Source: Cryobacterium sp. PAMC25264
GTDB lineage: Bacteria > Actinomycetota > Actinomycetes > Actinomycetales > Microbacteriaceae
Assembly: GCF_019443325.1 (NCBI RefSeq)
Contig: NZ_CP080383.1
Location: forward strand, 2,666,001 to 2,730,000
Reading direction: 5' to 3'
DNA length: 64,000 nt
Numbering within the stretch: position 1 is the first letter of the stretch; every line of letters starts with the position of its first letter. Below are positions 36,791-47,666 of the stretch, in pieces. The position numbers were made by a program, and so were the translations under genes. The notes below the pieces were generated by a model. The model did no database searches. It saw only the letters and a program-made list of their open reading frames with translations, and had not been told where the DNA came from.

Positions 36791-37602
36791 CCGAACTGGG
36801 CCAGGCCCGCGGCGCCGCCGTCTTCGGCGGTGAGCACCCAGATGCCGTCCTTGTGCACGGCGACGCTGTGCTCCCAGTGCGCGGCGGCCTTGCCGTCGCT
36901 GGTGGCGACGGTCCAGTCGTCGTCGCGGGTGTACGTCTCGATGTCGCCGAGCACCACCATCGGCTCGATGGCCACAACCAGGCCGGGCTTCACGTCCGGG
37001 CCCTTCTGGCGCACCCGATAGTTGAACACCGGCGGCGCCTCGTGCATCGACTTGCCGATGCCGTGGCCCACGTAGTCGGTGAGGATCCCGTAGCTGCCCT
37101 GCGACTCGATGTAGTCCTCGATGGCCTCGCCCACCTCGTTGAGATGACGCGCCTCGGCGAGCCGCGCGATGCCGTGCCAGAGCGACTGCTCGGTCACGCG
37201 GGAGAGTTCCTCCCGCTCGGCCACGACCTCGGGCCGCGACGGGTCGGGCAGCACGAAGGTGAACGCCGCGTCGCCGTTCCAGCCGTCGATGATCGCGCCG
37301 CTGTCGATGGAGACGATGTCACCCGCACCCAGGACCCGCCCATTGGGGATGCCGTGCACCACGTCGTCGTTCACCGACGCGCACACGGTGTGGAAATAGC
37401 CCTGCTCGAGCTTGAAGTTGGGCCGGCCGCCCAGGGCCACGATGGCGGCTTCAGCGGCCGCATCCAGGGCCAGCGTGGTCACGCCCACCTTCATCGCTTC
37501 GCGCGCCGCCACGAGCGACGCAGCGGTCGCCAGGCCGGGGGCCAGCATGAGGCGCATCTGCGCCGGAGTCTTGTAGATGGAGCGGCGAAGGGCCACGGTC
37601 AT
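36766..37602 (-). CDS. map: Type I methionine aminopeptidase
   Basis: Removes the initiator methionine from new proteins. The 278 residues hold the metal-binding pita-bread residues: HGIP near 81, the DSGAIIDGWNGDAA pair of Asp ligands near 98-112, the GHGIGKSMHE His near 182-190, MVAIEPMV-like Glu and HWEHSVAV Glu near the end. Its tail GLAQFGITPTPLA is echoed in tandem repeats downstream. It is separated from adk by an intrinsic terminator, so it has its own transcript; in many actinobacteria it is co-transcribed with adk and infA. Confidence 0.96.
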   Translation of the reverse strand: MTVALRRSIYKTPAQMRLMLAPGLATAASLVAAREAMKVGVTTLALDAAAEAAIVALGGRPNFKLEQGYFHTVCASVNDDVVHGIPNGRVLGAGDIVSIDSGAIIDGWNGDAAFTFVLPDPSRPEVVAEREELSRVTEQSLWHGIARLAEARHLNEVGEAIEDYIESQGSYGILTDYVGHGIGKSMHEAPPVFNYRVRQKGPDVKPGLVVAIEPMVVLGDIETYTRDDDWTVATSDGKAAAHWEHSVAVHKDGIWVLTAEDGGAAGLAQFGITPTPLA

Positions 37603-37663
37603 ACCTGCAAACTAAGTCGTCGTGCGAAAGCGGGCGCCGGAAGGCGTCCGGGGAAAAACGAAA

Positions 37664-37687
37664 GGGCGCCGACCGAAGCCGACGCCC
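37664..37687 (-). terminator. Intrinsic terminator of secY-adk
   Basis: On the minus strand GGGCGTCGGC and GTCGGCGCCC pair around TTCG, followed by TTTCGTTTTT. It lies 13 bases past the adk stop and cuts the spc transcript before map. Confidence 0.85.
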
Positions 37688-37699
37688 AATCACAGCAAA

Positions 37700-38310
<611 letters not shown>

Positions 38311-38314
<4 letters not shown>

Positions 38315-39633
38315 CGCAGAAGCCCTTCGTAGTGGCGTTGCTGCAGCTGGGAGTCGATCTGCTTCACGGTCTCCAGGCCGACACCCACGATGATGAGGAT
38401 GCTGGCGCCACCGAACGGGAAGTTCTGGTCGGCGCCGATGGCCGAGAAGGCTATCAGCGGGAGCAGCGCGATCAGGCCGAGGTACAGAGCACCGGGCAGC
38501 GTCACGCGGGTGAGCACGTAGTCGAGGTACTCGGCGGTGGGCCGGCCGGCACGGATGCCGGGGATGAATCCGCCGTACTTCTTCATGTTGTCGGCGACCT
38601 CTTCGGGGTTGAAGGTGATCGCGACGTAGAAGTACGTGAAGCCCACGATGAGCAGGAAGTACATCGCCATGTAGAGCGGGTGGTCGCCCTTGGTGAGGTT
38701 GTTGGTGATCCAGGTGACCCAGGCCAGCGGTTCGGTGCCCGCGGCGGGCTGGTTGAACTGGGCGATGAGCGCCGGCAGGTACAACAGCGACGACGCGAAG
38801 ATGACGGGCACAACGCCGGCCATGTTCACCTTGATCGGAATGTAGGTGTTGTTGCCGCCATAGGTGCGGCGGCCCACCATGCGCTTGGCGTATTGCACCG
38901 GGATGCGGCGCTGCGACTGCTCGACGAACACCACGGCGGCCACAACGACCAGCCCGATGGCCAGGACGATGAGCAGGATGTCGATGCCGTTCTGCTGGCC
39001 GATCGAGATCAGCGAGTTCGGGAATCGGGCGGCGATCGACGTGAAGATGAGGAGGGACATGCCGTTGCCGATTCCGCGCTCGGTGATCATCTCACCCATC
39101 CACATGATGACGCCGGTACCGGCGGTCATGGTGATGACCATCAGCATGATGGCGTACCAGGCGTCGTTGGTGATCAGCTGCGAGCACTCGCTCGAGGCGG
39201 AGGTGCCGAACAGGGCGCCGCTGCGGGCGACGGTGATCAGCGTCGTCGACTGGAGGATGCCGAGGGCGATGGTGAGGTAACGCGTGTACTGGGTGAGCTT
39301 GGACTGGCCCGCCGCGCCCTCCTTGTAGAGGGTCTCGAAGTGGGGAATCACCACGCGCAGCAGCTGCACGATGATGGAGGCCGTGATGTACGGCATGATC
39401 CCCAGTGCGAAGACGGACAGCTGCAGCAGGGCGCCACCGCTGAACAGGTTCACGAGCTCGTAGAGGCCGCTCGTTCCCTGGTTCGCTGCAAGACAGGCTT
39501 GCACGTTGCCGAAGTCCACGAATGGGGCGGGGATGAACGAGCCCAGACGGAACAGGGCGACGATGCCCAGGGTGAACCCGATCTTCTTACGAAGGTCCGG
39601 TGTGCGGAATATCCGCGCAATGGCGCTAAACAA
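38311..39633 (-). CDS. secY: Preprotein translocase subunit SecY
   Basis: The channel subunit of the Sec translocon, 440 residues, with ten membrane segments. [16 protein letters not shown] near 80-95, the plug-side [26 protein letters not shown] loop near 330-355 and the ending [13 protein letters not shown] are conserved. The start is at 39633. A 102-base spacer with a repeat arm separates it from rplO, so it may also have its own promoter. It overlaps adk. Confidence 0.97.
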
Positions 39634-39701
39634 AAAAGGCCTCCAGTTAGTAACAAAGAACGAGCTTGCCGAGACAGCGTCAGCGCTTTAGTCGCTGAGC
39701 A

Positions 39702-39718
39702 GGCTCGACAAGCTCGAT
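39702..39718. repeat. GGCTCGACAAGCTCGAT repeat arm between rplO and secY
   Basis: A 17-base match to one arm of the repeat array at 19095-19500. It lies in the gap between two spc-operon genes. Confidence 0.5.
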
Positions 39719-39735
39719 CTCGTCTACGGGTCTTA

Positions 39736-40338
39736 CTACTTGATCGAGCCACCTGCTGCGACGATCTTCTGCTCAGCTGAGCGGGAGACCTTATCGACTG
39801 CAACAGTCAGCTTAACCGCAATGTCACCATTGCCGAGAACCTTGACCTTCTCGTTGTCACGAACGGCACCCTTGGCGACCAGCGATTCGATGGTTACATC
39901 GCCGCCGGTCGGGTACAGCTCGGCCAGGCGCTCCAGGTTTACAACCTGGTACTCCACGCGGAACGGGTTCTTGAACCCGCGCAGCTTCGGGGTGCGCATG
40001 TGCAGCGGCATCTGCCCACCCTCGAAGCCGATACGCACGGTGTAGCGTGCCTTGGTGCCCTTGGTGCCACGACCCGCGGTCTTACCCTTGGATCCTTCAC
40101 CACGGCCAACGCGCTGCTTGTCCTTCTTCGATCCGGGCGCGGGGCGAAGGTGGTGAACCTTCAGCACCTGCGGACGGGCCTCAGCGGGCTCAGTCGGCGC
40201 GGCGGCCTTCTTGGCGGCAGCAGTCTTGGCCGGAGCCTTGGCTGCAGCAGCCTTCGTGGTCGTCGCCTTGGGGGCGGCGGCCTTCTTAGCGGCGGGCTTG
40301 GTTGCGACCTTCTCGGTCGCTTCCTTCTCGTCAGCCAT
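39736..40338 (-). CDS. rplO: 50S ribosomal protein L15 with histone-like N-terminal tail
   Basis: L15 binds 23S rRNA late in assembly. The conserved body starts near residue 57 ([37 protein letters not shown]). Before it lie about 55 residues made of Lys, Ala, Thr and Pro, with [23 protein letters not shown], resembling histone H1 tails and mycobacterial HupB; total 200 against the usual 145-150. The start overlaps the rpmD stop by one base (TAATG), so the extension is translated unless a later start is used, and no good later ribosome site is visible. Confidence 0.95.
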   Translation of the reverse strand: MADEKEATEKVATKPAAKKAAAPKATTTKAAAAKAPAKTAAAKKAAAPTEPAEARPQVLKVHHLRPAPGSKKDKQRVGRGEGSKGKTAGRGTKGTKARYTVRIGFEGGQMPLHMRTPKLRGFKNPFRVEYQVVNLERLAELYPTGGDVTIESLVAKGAVRDNEKVKVLGNGDIAVKLTVAVDKVSRSAEQKIVAAGGSIK

Positions 40339-40520
40339 TAGTCAATCTCCTCGACCTTCACCAGGTGAGCAACGGTGTTGACGTAACCACGGTTCTGCGA
40401 GTTGTCCTCGCGGATCGTGACGGCGCCAATGCGACGCAGGCCCAGGCTGCGAAGCGTGTCGCGCTGGTTCTGCTTCTCACTAATTTTGGACTTGATCTGC
40501 GTAATCTTCAGCTGAGCCAT
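40338..40520 (-). CDS. rpmD: 50S ribosomal protein L30
   Basis: Small 23S-binding protein of 60 residues that starts [32 protein letters not shown] and ends in the family pattern [13 protein letters not shown]. Start ATG at 40520 overlaps the end of rpsE by one base; the longer frame upstream is inside rpsE and not real. Confidence 0.96.
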   Translation of the reverse strand: MAQLKITQIKSKISEKQNQRDTLRSLGLRRIGAVTIREDNSQNRGYVNTVAHLVKVEEID

Positions 40521-41233
40521 TAGGCACCTGCCTTCGCGCTTGCGGCGGCTGCTGCTGCAGCCGCATCGGCACGCAGAAAACGGGCCGGGGCCACGTCTTC
40601 GTAGGAGAGGCCACGGCGAGCCGCAACCGCACGCGGCTCTTCGAGCTGGTGCAGGGCCTCCACCGTGGCGTGCACGATGTTGATGGTGTTCGACGAACCG
40701 AGCGACTTGCTCAGCACGTCGTGGATGCCGGCGCATTCGAGTACGGCGCGCACCGGGCCACCGGCGATAACGCCGGTACCTGCTGCGGCCGGACGGAGAA
40801 GAACGACTCCGGCGGCGGCTTCACCCTGAACGGGGTGCGGGATGGTCAGGCCGACGCGGGGAACGCGGAAGAAGTTCTTCTTCGCTTCCTCGACACCCTT
40901 GCTGATTGCGGTCGGGACCTCGCGGGCCTTACCGTAACCAACGCCTACCAGGCCGTTACCGTCTCCGACGACGACCAGAGCGGTGAAGCTGAAGCGACGA
41001 CCACCCTTGACCACCTTGGAAACACGGTTGATCGTGACGACGCGCTCGAGGAACTGGCTCTTCTCGGCGTCACGGCTTCCGCGCTCACGGTTCGGGCTGC
41101 GCTCACGGCCACCACGGCGAGCCTCGCGAGGCTCGTTCTGCGGCGGCGTGGTCGAAGCTGCGGTTTCCACCGGAACTTCAGTGACGACGTCAGCTTCCTT
41201 CGCTGCTGCGGTGCTACTGGATTCAGTGCTCAC
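40520..41233 (-). CDS. rpsE: 30S ribosomal protein S5
   Basis: S5 helps mRNA entry and decoding accuracy. The conserved body runs from about 60 ([31 protein letters not shown]) to 205. The N-terminus is extended by about 55 residues of low complexity ([23 protein letters not shown], then an RERGSRD run), and the C-terminus ends in an Ala run; total 237 against 165-200 usual. It overlaps rplR by four bases and rpmD by one. Confidence 0.97.
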   Translation of the reverse strand: MSTESSSTAAAKEADVVTEVPVETAASTTPPQNEPREARRGGRERSPNRERGSRDAEKSQFLERVVTINRVSKVVKGGRRFSFTALVVVGDGNGLVGVGYGKAREVPTAISKGVEEAKKNFFRVPRVGLTIPHPVQGEAAAGVVLLRPAAAGTGVIAGGPVRAVLECAGIHDVLSKSLGSSNTINIVHATVEALHQLEEPRAVAARRGLSYEDVAPARFLRADAAAAAAAASAKAGA

Positions 41234-41601
41234 AGGTCCAACCCTCCCTTTCGGGCTCCTTCGGCGATGGCTGCGACGCGTCCTGCGTACTTGCTGCCAC
41301 CACGGTCAAATACGACGGCTTCAATGCCGGCAGCCTTCGCACGCTCTGCGACGAGCTCGCCGACCTTGAGGGCCTTGGCGGTCTTGTCACCATCGAAGGT
41401 GCGCATGTCAGTTTCGAGAGTCGACGCCGACGCGAGGGTGAAACCCTTGCTGTCGTCAACGACCTGCACGAATACGTGGCGAGCCGAACGGGTGACGACG
41501 AGACGCGGACGAAGCGCGGTCCCCTCGATCTTCTTGCGAAGACGTGCGTGCCTGCGTCCGCGGGCAGCCGACTTGCTTTTTCCTCTAGTTCCGAGACCCA
41601 T
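41230..41601 (-). CDS. rplR: 50S ribosomal protein L18
   Basis: L18 binds 5S rRNA with L5. The 123 residues show [29 protein letters not shown] and the ending [28 protein letters not shown]. Length is normal. It follows rplF by two bases and overlaps rpsE by four. Confidence 0.97.
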   Translation of the reverse strand: MGLGTRGKSKSAARGRRHARLRKKIEGTALRPRLVVTRSARHVFVQVVDDSKGFTLASASTLETDMRTFDGDKTAKALKVGELVAERAKAAGIEAVVFDRGGSKYAGRVAAIAEGARKGGLDL

Positions 41602-41603
41602 GG

Positions 41604-42140
41604 TTACTTACCACTCTTTCCGGCCTTGCGGCGAACAATCTCGCCGGCGTAACGCACACCCTTACCCTTGTAGGGCTCAGGCTTGCGAATCTTACGGATG
41701 TTTGCGGCAACCTCGCCGACGGCCTGCTTGTCGATACCGCTGACCGTGAGCTTGTTAACGCCCTCGACGGTCAGGGAGATACCAACGGGCGGCTCGATGA
41801 GGACCGGGTGCGAGAAGCCGAGGGCGAACTCAACGGAGGTGCCCTTCTGTGCGACGCGGTAACCGGTACCGACGATCTCGAGTCCCTTGGTGTAACCCAC
41901 GGTGACGCCGATGATCTGGTTGGCGATCAGGGTACGGGTCAGTCCGTGCAGCGAACGCGAAGCGCGCTCGTCGTCGGGACGGGTGACCAGAACCTGGCCA
42001 TCGGTGACCTGAACCTCGATGGGGTTGGCGACGGTGAGCGCGAGCTCACCCTTCGGACCCTTGACGCTAACGGCCTGGCCGTTAGCTTCGACCGTGACAC
42101 CCGCGGGGATCTCGATCGGAAGTCTTCCAATACGTGACAT
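41604..42140 (-). CDS. rplF: 50S ribosomal protein L6
   Basis: L6 lies at the factor-binding site of the 50S subunit. The 178 residues begin [18 protein letters not shown] and end with the conserved [25 protein letters not shown]. Length is normal. It is six bases after rpsH. Confidence 0.98.
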   Translation of the reverse strand: MSRIGRLPIEIPAGVTVEANGQAVSVKGPKGELALTVANPIEVQVTDGQVLVTRPDDERASRSLHGLTRTLIANQIIGVTVGYTKGLEIVGTGYRVAQKGTSVEFALGFSHPVLIEPPVGISLTVEGVNKLTVSGIDKQAVGEVAANIRKIRKPEPYKGKGVRYAGEIVRRKAGKSGK

Positions 42141-42146
42141 TGTCGG

Positions 42147-42545
42147 CTACCACACGTAGGCGAGAACTTCTCCGCCTACGCCCTTCTTCTCAGCCTGGCG
42201 GTCGGTGAGCAGACCGCTGGAGGTGGACAGGATGGCAACGCCGAGGCCGCCGAGAACCGTGGGGATCTCAGTCGACTTTGCGTACACGCGCAGGCCGGGC
42301 TTGGAAACCCGCTTGATGCCGACGATGGAACGCTCGCGGTTGGGGCCGAACTTGAGGTTCAGCGTGAGGGTCTTTCCGACCTCTGCATCCTTGACATCCC
42401 AGGCAGAGATGTAACCCTGTGCCTTGAGGATGTCTGCGATGTGCGCCTTGAGCTTGCTGTGCGGCATCGACACTGTGTCGTGGTACGCCGAGTTAGCGTT
42501 GCGCAGTCTGGTCAGCATATCTGCGACCGGATCTGTCATTGTCAT
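42147..42545 (-). CDS. rpsH: 30S ribosomal protein S8
   Basis: S8 binds the central domain of 16S rRNA and represses spc operons in some bacteria. The 132 residues start [23 protein letters not shown]; the ending EVLAYVW is typical. The ATG at 42545 has GAAAGG eight bases before; the ATG two codons on is equally possible, and the further upstream frame is not S8-like. The 104-base gap to rplE upstream is where actinobacteria often carry rpsN; no S14 frame is present there. Confidence 0.97.
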   Translation of the reverse strand: MTMTDPVADMLTRLRNANSAYHDTVSMPHSKLKAHIADILKAQGYISAWDVKDAEVGKTLTLNLKFGPNRERSIVGIKRVSKPGLRVYAKSTEIPTVLGGLGVAILSTSSGLLTDRQAEKKGVGGEVLAYVW

Positions 42546-42649
42546 TTTGTGGTGCCTTTCTCGCCTGGTTTCGTGCACCCGTTACACGGATGACGACCTG
42601 TGGTGGTGGAGGGGGCCGAACGGTTGTCCGGCCCCCGGGTATTGCTAGT

Positions 42650-43237
42650 TTAGGAGTTTTCGGCCGTCTTGAACGGGAAGCCGAGCGCCTTGAGCAGCGC
42701 GCGACCCTCGTCGTTGTTCTTGGCGGTCGTCACAACAGTGATGTCCATACCGCGAACACGGTCGATCCGGTCCTGGTCGATCTCGTGGAACATAACCTGC
42801 TCCGTGAGGCCGAACGTGTAGTTGCCGGCGCCGTCGAACTGCTTGTCCGAGAGGCCGCGGAAGTCGCGGATACGGGGCAGGGCGAGGCTGAGCAGCCGGT
42901 CGAGGAACTCCCACATGCGGTCGCCACGAAGTGTGACGTGCGTGCCAATGGGCTGTCCTTCACGCAGTTTGAACTGCGCGATGGACTTGCGTGCCTTGGT
43001 GACCTGCGGCTTCTGGCCGGTGATCTTGGTGAGGTCGGCGACGGCGCCATCCATGATCTTGCCGTCGCGTGCTGCCTCGCCGACACCCATGTTGACGATG
43101 ATCTTCGTCAGGTTGGGCACCTGGTGGACGTTGGTGAAGCCGAGTTCCGTGGCGAGCTTCTTGGAGATCTCGTCGCGGTACTTCTGCTTCAGACGCGGCA
43201 GGACGACGGGCTTTGCGTCGGTTGCGATGTCAGTCAT
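42650..43237 (-). CDS. rplE: 50S ribosomal protein L5
   Basis: L5 binds 5S rRNA in the central protuberance. The 195 residues include [36 protein letters not shown], and the conserved [11 protein letters not shown] and [25 protein letters not shown]. Overlaps rplX by one base. Length is slightly above the usual 180. Confidence 0.98.
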   Translation of the reverse strand: MTDIATDAKPVVLPRLKQKYRDEISKKLATELGFTNVHQVPNLTKIIVNMGVGEAARDGKIMDGAVADLTKITGQKPQVTKARKSIAQFKLREGQPIGTHVTLRGDRMWEFLDRLLSLALPRIRDFRGLSDKQFDGAGNYTFGLTEQVMFHEIDQDRIDRVRGMDITVVTTAKNNDEGRALLKALGFPFKTAENS

Positions 43238-43596
43238 TAGAGGTCCTTACCTGACTTCTTGGCGTAACGAACGCGGACCGTCTTGGTGACGCCGTCCTTC
43301 GTTACCTCTTCGAGGCGGAATCCGACCTTGGTCGGCTTCTTGGTCTCCGGGTCGACCAGCGCGACGTTGGAAGCGTGAATCGATGCTTCCACGGTCTCGA
43401 TGCCGCCGGTCTTGGAGCCGCGCTGGGTCTGGCCGACACGAACGTGCTTCTTGACGAAGTTGATGCCTTCGACGAGAACACGGTTCTTCTCAACCTGTAC
43501 CTCGAGCACACGACCCTGCTTGCCACGGTCTCCGCCGCGAGCCTGGGTGCGGCCGGTGATGACCTCTACGAGGTCACCCTTCTTGATTCTGGCCAT
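43237..43596 (-). CDS. rplX: 50S ribosomal protein L24
   Basis: L24 starts 50S assembly. The KOW motif is at the N-terminus ([29 protein letters not shown], about 5-33), followed by [33 protein letters not shown]. The 119 residues are a normal actinobacterial length. It lies three bases after rplN. Confidence 0.97.
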   Translation of the reverse strand: MARIKKGDLVEVITGRTQARGGDRGKQGRVLEVQVEKNRVLVEGINFVKKHVRVGQTQRGSKTGGIETVEASIHASNVALVDPETKKPTKVGFRLEEVTKDGVTKTVRVRYAKKSGKDL

Positions 43597-43599
43597 GAT

Positions 43600-43967
43600 T
43601 TAGATAACCTCCGGTGCCAACGAAATGATCTTCATGAACTTCTTGTCGCGGAGTTCGCGACCGACCGGTCCGAAGATACGGTACCACGGGGGTCTCCGTC
43701 AGCCTTCAAGATCACTGCGGCGTTCTCATCGAACTTGATGTACGAGCCGTCTGGACGACGGGTCTGCTTTTTGACGCGAACGATGACGGCTTTGACGACG
43801 TCACCCTTCTTGACGTTGCCGCCCGGGATGGCGTCCTTGACGGTGGCGACGATGACGTCACCCAGTCCGGCGTAACGACGGCCGGAGCCACCGAGAACAC
43901 GGATCGTCAACAGGACCTTGGCACCGGTGTTGTCGGCAACTTTGAGTCGTGATTCTTGCTGAAGCAC
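43600..43967 (-). CDS. rplN: 50S ribosomal protein L14, disrupted by a one-base deletion
   Basis: L14 forms an intersubunit bridge. The start is normal ([26 protein letters not shown]) to [18 protein letters not shown] at about 93, after which the frame reads [15 protein letters not shown] to an early stop at 43632. The neighbouring frame continues [26 protein letters not shown] and a stop at 43600, the expected end of a 122-residue L14. Restoring one C near 43680 (GGTACCCGT in place of GGTACCGT) repairs it. L14 is needed for ribosomes, so a sequence error is the simplest reading. Confidence 0.93.
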
Positions 43968-44001
43968 TTTCTAACTCCTTCTATCAAGTAAGCGCGAGCG
44001 C

Positions 44002-44295
44002 TTACTTGGCCTTCTCGAGAATCTCGACCAGGCGGAAGCGCTTGGTGGCGCTCAGCGGGCGAGTTTCACTGATCAGGACCAGGTCGCCGACGCCGGCGGT
44101 GTTCTCCGCGTCGTGAACCTTCAGCTTGGACGTACGGCGGATGACCTTGCCGTACAGGGGGTGCTTCACGCGGTCTTCGACCTCGACAACGATGGTCTTA
44201 TCCATCTTGTCGCTGGTCACGTAACCACGCAGCGTCTTGCGGTAGCCGCGCACGAGAGCCTCGGCGGGGACGACCGTTTCGTCAGTCTTCGCCAT
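44002..44295 (-). CDS. rpsQ: 30S ribosomal protein S17
   Basis: S17 is a primary 16S binder with an OB fold. The 97 residues carry [27 protein letters not shown] and the ending [19 protein letters not shown]. It lies two bases after rpmC and 34 before rplN. Length is normal. Confidence 0.97.
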   Translation of the reverse strand: MAKTDETVVPAEALVRGYRKTLRGYVTSDKMDKTIVVEVEDRVKHPLYGKVIRRTSKLKVHDAENTAGVGDLVLISETRPLSATKRFRLVEILEKAK

Positions 44296-44297
44296 GA

Positions 44298-44635
44298 TTA
44301 GGCCTCCTTCGTCTCGACGGCGTCAGCAGCGGGAGCATCCGTGGATGCGTCCTTGGCCTTGGCCTTCTTGGTCGTCTTCTTCTCAGCCTTGGCCGGAGCC
44401 TCGACTGCGACGGGAGTGGCACGAATGCCCAGCTCGCGCTCACGGAGAACCGTGTAGATGCGTGCAATGTCCCGCTTGACCGCGCGGAGGCGGCCGTGGC
44501 TTTCGAGCTGGCCGGTGGCCGACTGGAAGCGCAGGTTGAACAGCTCTTCCTTAGCCTTCTTCAGCTCGTCGAACAGTCGTTCGTTTTCAAAGGTGTCGAG
44601 CTCGACTGAGGCGAGCTCCTTGGATCCGATCGCCA

Positions 44636-44636
<1 letters not shown>
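44298..44636 (-). CDS. rpmC: 50S ribosomal protein L29 with long C-terminal tail
   Basis: L29 sits at the polypeptide exit and contacts trigger factor and SRP. Residues 8 to about 75 form the coiled hairpin ([49 protein letters not shown]). Then comes a tail of about 35 residues rich in Ala, Lys and Glu ([21 protein letters not shown]), giving 112 residues instead of 65-80. Overlaps rplP by one base. Confidence 0.95.
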
Positions 44637-45054
<418 letters not shown>

Positions 45055-45055
<1 letters not shown>

Positions 45056-45819
45056 TATTTAGCCTCAACTCCTGCTGCAACCGGAGCCGCGCCCTCTGCG
45101 CGAGGCGCACGGCGGGGACGGTCGTCACGACGCTCGGGGCGGGACGACTTAGCGTTGGCCTGCTCACGAGCGAGTTCCTTGTTGGTGATGTCGCCCTTGT
45201 AGATCCAAACCTTCACGCCGATACGGCCGAAGGTGGTCTTGGCTTCGTAGAAGCCGTAGTCGATGTTCGCGCGCAGGGTGTGCAGCGGCACACGGCCTTC
45301 GCGGTAGAACTCCGAACGGCTCATCTCAGCGCCACCGAGACGACCGGACACCTGGATGCGAACACCCTTGGCGCCGGCGCGCTGGGCGCCCTGCAGGCCC
45401 TTACGCATCGCGCGGCGGAAAGCCACACGAGCGGAGAGCTGCTCTGCAATGCCCTGCGCGACGAGCTGTGCATCCTGCTCGGGGTTCTTGACCTCGAGGA
45501 TGTTCAGCTGGATCTGCTTGGCGGTGAGCTTTTCAAGGTCGGACCGGATGCGCTCTGCTTCCGCGCCGCGACGACCGATCACGATGCCCGGACGGGCGGT
45601 GTGAATGTCGACACGGACACGATCGCGGGTGCGCTCGATCTCGATGCGGGACACGCCGGCGCGGTCGAGGCTGGTGCTCAACAGGCGGCGGATCTTGACG
45701 TCTTCAGCGACGAAGTCGCTGTAACGCTGGCCCGGCTTCGTGCTGTCAGAGAACCAACGCGACACGTGGTCGGTCGTGATTCCCAGACGGAAGCCATACG
45801 GGTTTACTTTCTGACCCAT
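45055..45819 (-). CDS. rpsC: 30S ribosomal protein S3
   Basis: S3 lines the mRNA entry tunnel. It has an N-terminal [25 protein letters not shown], a KH domain near 60-110 ([19 protein letters not shown]) and the C-terminal [14 protein letters not shown]. An Arg/Ala-rich tail of about 35 residues ([17 protein letters not shown]) extends it to 254. Overlaps rplV and rplP by one base each. Confidence 0.97.
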
Positions 45820-46184
45820 TACTTCGTACCCTCCTCAGGAGTGGCGAGCACAACAGTGATGTGGCTCGTACGCTTCTTGATCTGGAATGCGCGACCCTGT
45901 GCGCGGGCCTGGAAACGCTTGAGGGTCGTGCCCTCATCAACGAATGCCTGGGAGATGAACAGATCCTGTTCGTCCAGGAACTCGTTCGCTGCATCTGCCT
46001 TGACCCGGGCGTTCGCGATGGCCGATTCGACCAGCTTGTACACGGGGTCGGACGCGCCCTGCGGCGCGAACTTCAGAATTCCCAGCGCTTCGTGCGCCTG
46101 CTTGCCACGAATCAGGTTGACAACGCGACGGGCCTTCTGGGCGGTAACGCGGATGTGACGCACGCGTGCGATCGACTCCACCAT
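45819..46184 (-). CDS. rplV: 50S ribosomal protein L22
   Basis: L22 lines the exit tunnel and bears the loop changed in some macrolide-resistant strains. The 121 residues contain [26 protein letters not shown] and [29 protein letters not shown]. Normal length. It lies 23 bases after rpsS. Confidence 0.97.
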   Translation of the reverse strand: MVESIARVRHIRVTAQKARRVVNLIRGKQAHEALGILKFAPQGASDPVYKLVESAIANARVKADAANEFLDEQDLFISQAFVDEGTTLKRFQARAQGRAFQIKKRTSHITVVLATPEEGTK

Positions 46185-46207
46185 TTCTCCTCCTTCACGT
46201 CACCGCG

Positions 46208-46489
46208 TTAGCGGCGACGACCCTTCTTGTCATCCTTCACGTGACCACGGAAGGTGCGGGTGGGGGCAAACTCGCCGAGCTTGTGTCCCACCATGCTCTC
46301 GGTGACGAACACCGGGATGTGCTTGCGACCGTCGTGAACCGCGATGGTGTGCCCGAGCATGTCGGGGATGATCATCGAGCGGCGCGACCAGGTCTTGATT
46401 ACGTTCTTGCTTGAGGCTTCATTCGCCTTGACAACCTTGCGAAGCAGGTGGTCGTCAACGAAGGGGCCCTTCTTAAGACTTCTTGGCAT
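46208..46489 (-). CDS. rpsS: 30S ribosomal protein S19
   Basis: S19 in the 30S head bridges to L5. The 93 residues begin [19 protein letters not shown] and contain [27 protein letters not shown]. It lies nine bases after rplB. Length is normal. Confidence 0.98.
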   Translation of the reverse strand: MPRSLKKGPFVDDHLLRKVVKANEASSKNVIKTWSRRSMIIPDMLGHTIAVHDGRKHIPVFVTESMVGHKLGEFAPTRTFRGHVKDDKKGRRR

Positions 46490-46498
46490 CGTCTACTC

Positions 46499-47338
46499 CT
46501 ACTTACGCTTCTTGCCGACGGTACGGCGACGAACAATGAGCTTGTCGCTTTCCTTGTTCGGGTGGCGGGTGCGCCCTTCCTTCTGGCCCCAGGGGCTGAC
46601 GGGGTGACGTCCACCGGACGTCTTACCCTCACCACCACCGTGCGGGTGGTCGACCGGGTTCATGGCAACACCACGAACGGTCGGGCGAACGCCTTTCCAG
46701 CGCATCCGGCCGGCCTTGCCCCAGTTAATGTTCGACTGCTCGGCGTTGCCGACCTCACCGATGGTGGCGCGGCAGCGGGCGTCGACATTACGGATTTCTC
46801 CGGACGGCAGGCGCAGCTGGGCGTAGATGCCATCCTTCGCGACCAGGCGAACCGACACTCCGGCGGAGCGGGCCAGCTTGGCGCCACCACCCGGACGGAT
46901 CTCGATGGCGTGAATGATGGTACCGGTGGGGATGTTCTTCAGCGGCAGGTTGTTGCCGGGCTTGATGTCAGCACCGGCACCTGACTCGACGATGTCGCCC
47001 TGGTTCAGCTTGTTCGGCGCAATGATGTAGCGCTTGGAGCCGTCCAGGAAGTGCAGCAGCGCGATGCGCGCCGTGCGGTTGGGGTCGTACTCGATGTGAG
47101 CGACCTTGGCGTTGACGCCGTCCTTGTCGTTACGACGGAAGTCGATGACACGGTACTGGCGCTTGTGGCCACCACCGATGTGACGCGTCGTGATGCGACC
47201 CTGGTTGTTACGACCACCGGTCTTGGACAGCGGACGAAGCAGCGACTTCTCGGGCGTCGAACGGGTGATCTCTGCGAAGTCCGCAACAGATGAACCGCGA
47301 CGACCGGGGGTCGTGGGCTTGTACTTACGAATAGCCAT
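46499..47338 (-). CDS. rplB: 50S ribosomal protein L2
   Basis: L2 supports the peptidyl transferase centre. The 279 residues carry [26 protein letters not shown] near 50-75 and the C-terminal [26 protein letters not shown], whose His residues are near the active site. The ending [12 protein letters not shown] is family-like. It lies 25 bases after rplW. Confidence 0.98.
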   Translation of the reverse strand: MAIRKYKPTTPGRRGSSVADFAEITRSTPEKSLLRPLSKTGGRNNQGRITTRHIGGGHKRQYRVIDFRRNDKDGVNAKVAHIEYDPNRTARIALLHFLDGSKRYIIAPNKLNQGDIVESGAGADIKPGNNLPLKNIPTGTIIHAIEIRPGGGAKLARSAGVSVRLVAKDGIYAQLRLPSGEIRNVDARCRATIGEVGNAEQSNINWGKAGRMRWKGVRPTVRGVAMNPVDHPHGGGEGKTSGGRHPVSPWGQKEGRTRHPNKESDKLIVRRRTVGKKRK

Positions 47339-47363
47339 TTCTTATTCCTCTAGTCCTGGCCGC

Positions 47364-47666
47364 TTAGCCGACGGCCGTGAAGATGTCGATGGAACCGGAC
47401 TTGAGCGTGACGATCGCACGCTTGGTGTCCTTGCGCTTGCCAAGACCGAACTTCGTACGGCGAGTCTTGCCGATGCGGTTCATGGTGTTGATCGAAGCAA
47501 CCTCAACCTTGAAGATCTTCTCGATCGCCAGCTTGATTTCGGTCTTGTTCGAACGCGGGTCCACGATGAAGGTGTACTTGCCCTCGTCGATCAGGCCGTA
47601 GCTCTTCTCAGAGACGACCGGAGCGATGATGACGTCGCGGGGGTCCTTTTGAGTGGGGGTAGCCAT
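47364..47666 (-). CDS. rplW: 50S ribosomal protein L23
   Basis: L23 at the tunnel exit is the docking site for trigger factor and SRP. The 100 residues contain [40 protein letters not shown] and the loop [27 protein letters not shown]. It overlaps rplD by one base. Confidence 0.97.
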   Translation of the reverse strand: MATPTQKDPRDVIIAPVVSEKSYGLIDEGKYTFIVDPRSNKTEIKLAIEKIFKVEVASINTMNRIGKTRRTKFGLGKRKDTKRAIVTLKSGSIDIFTAVG

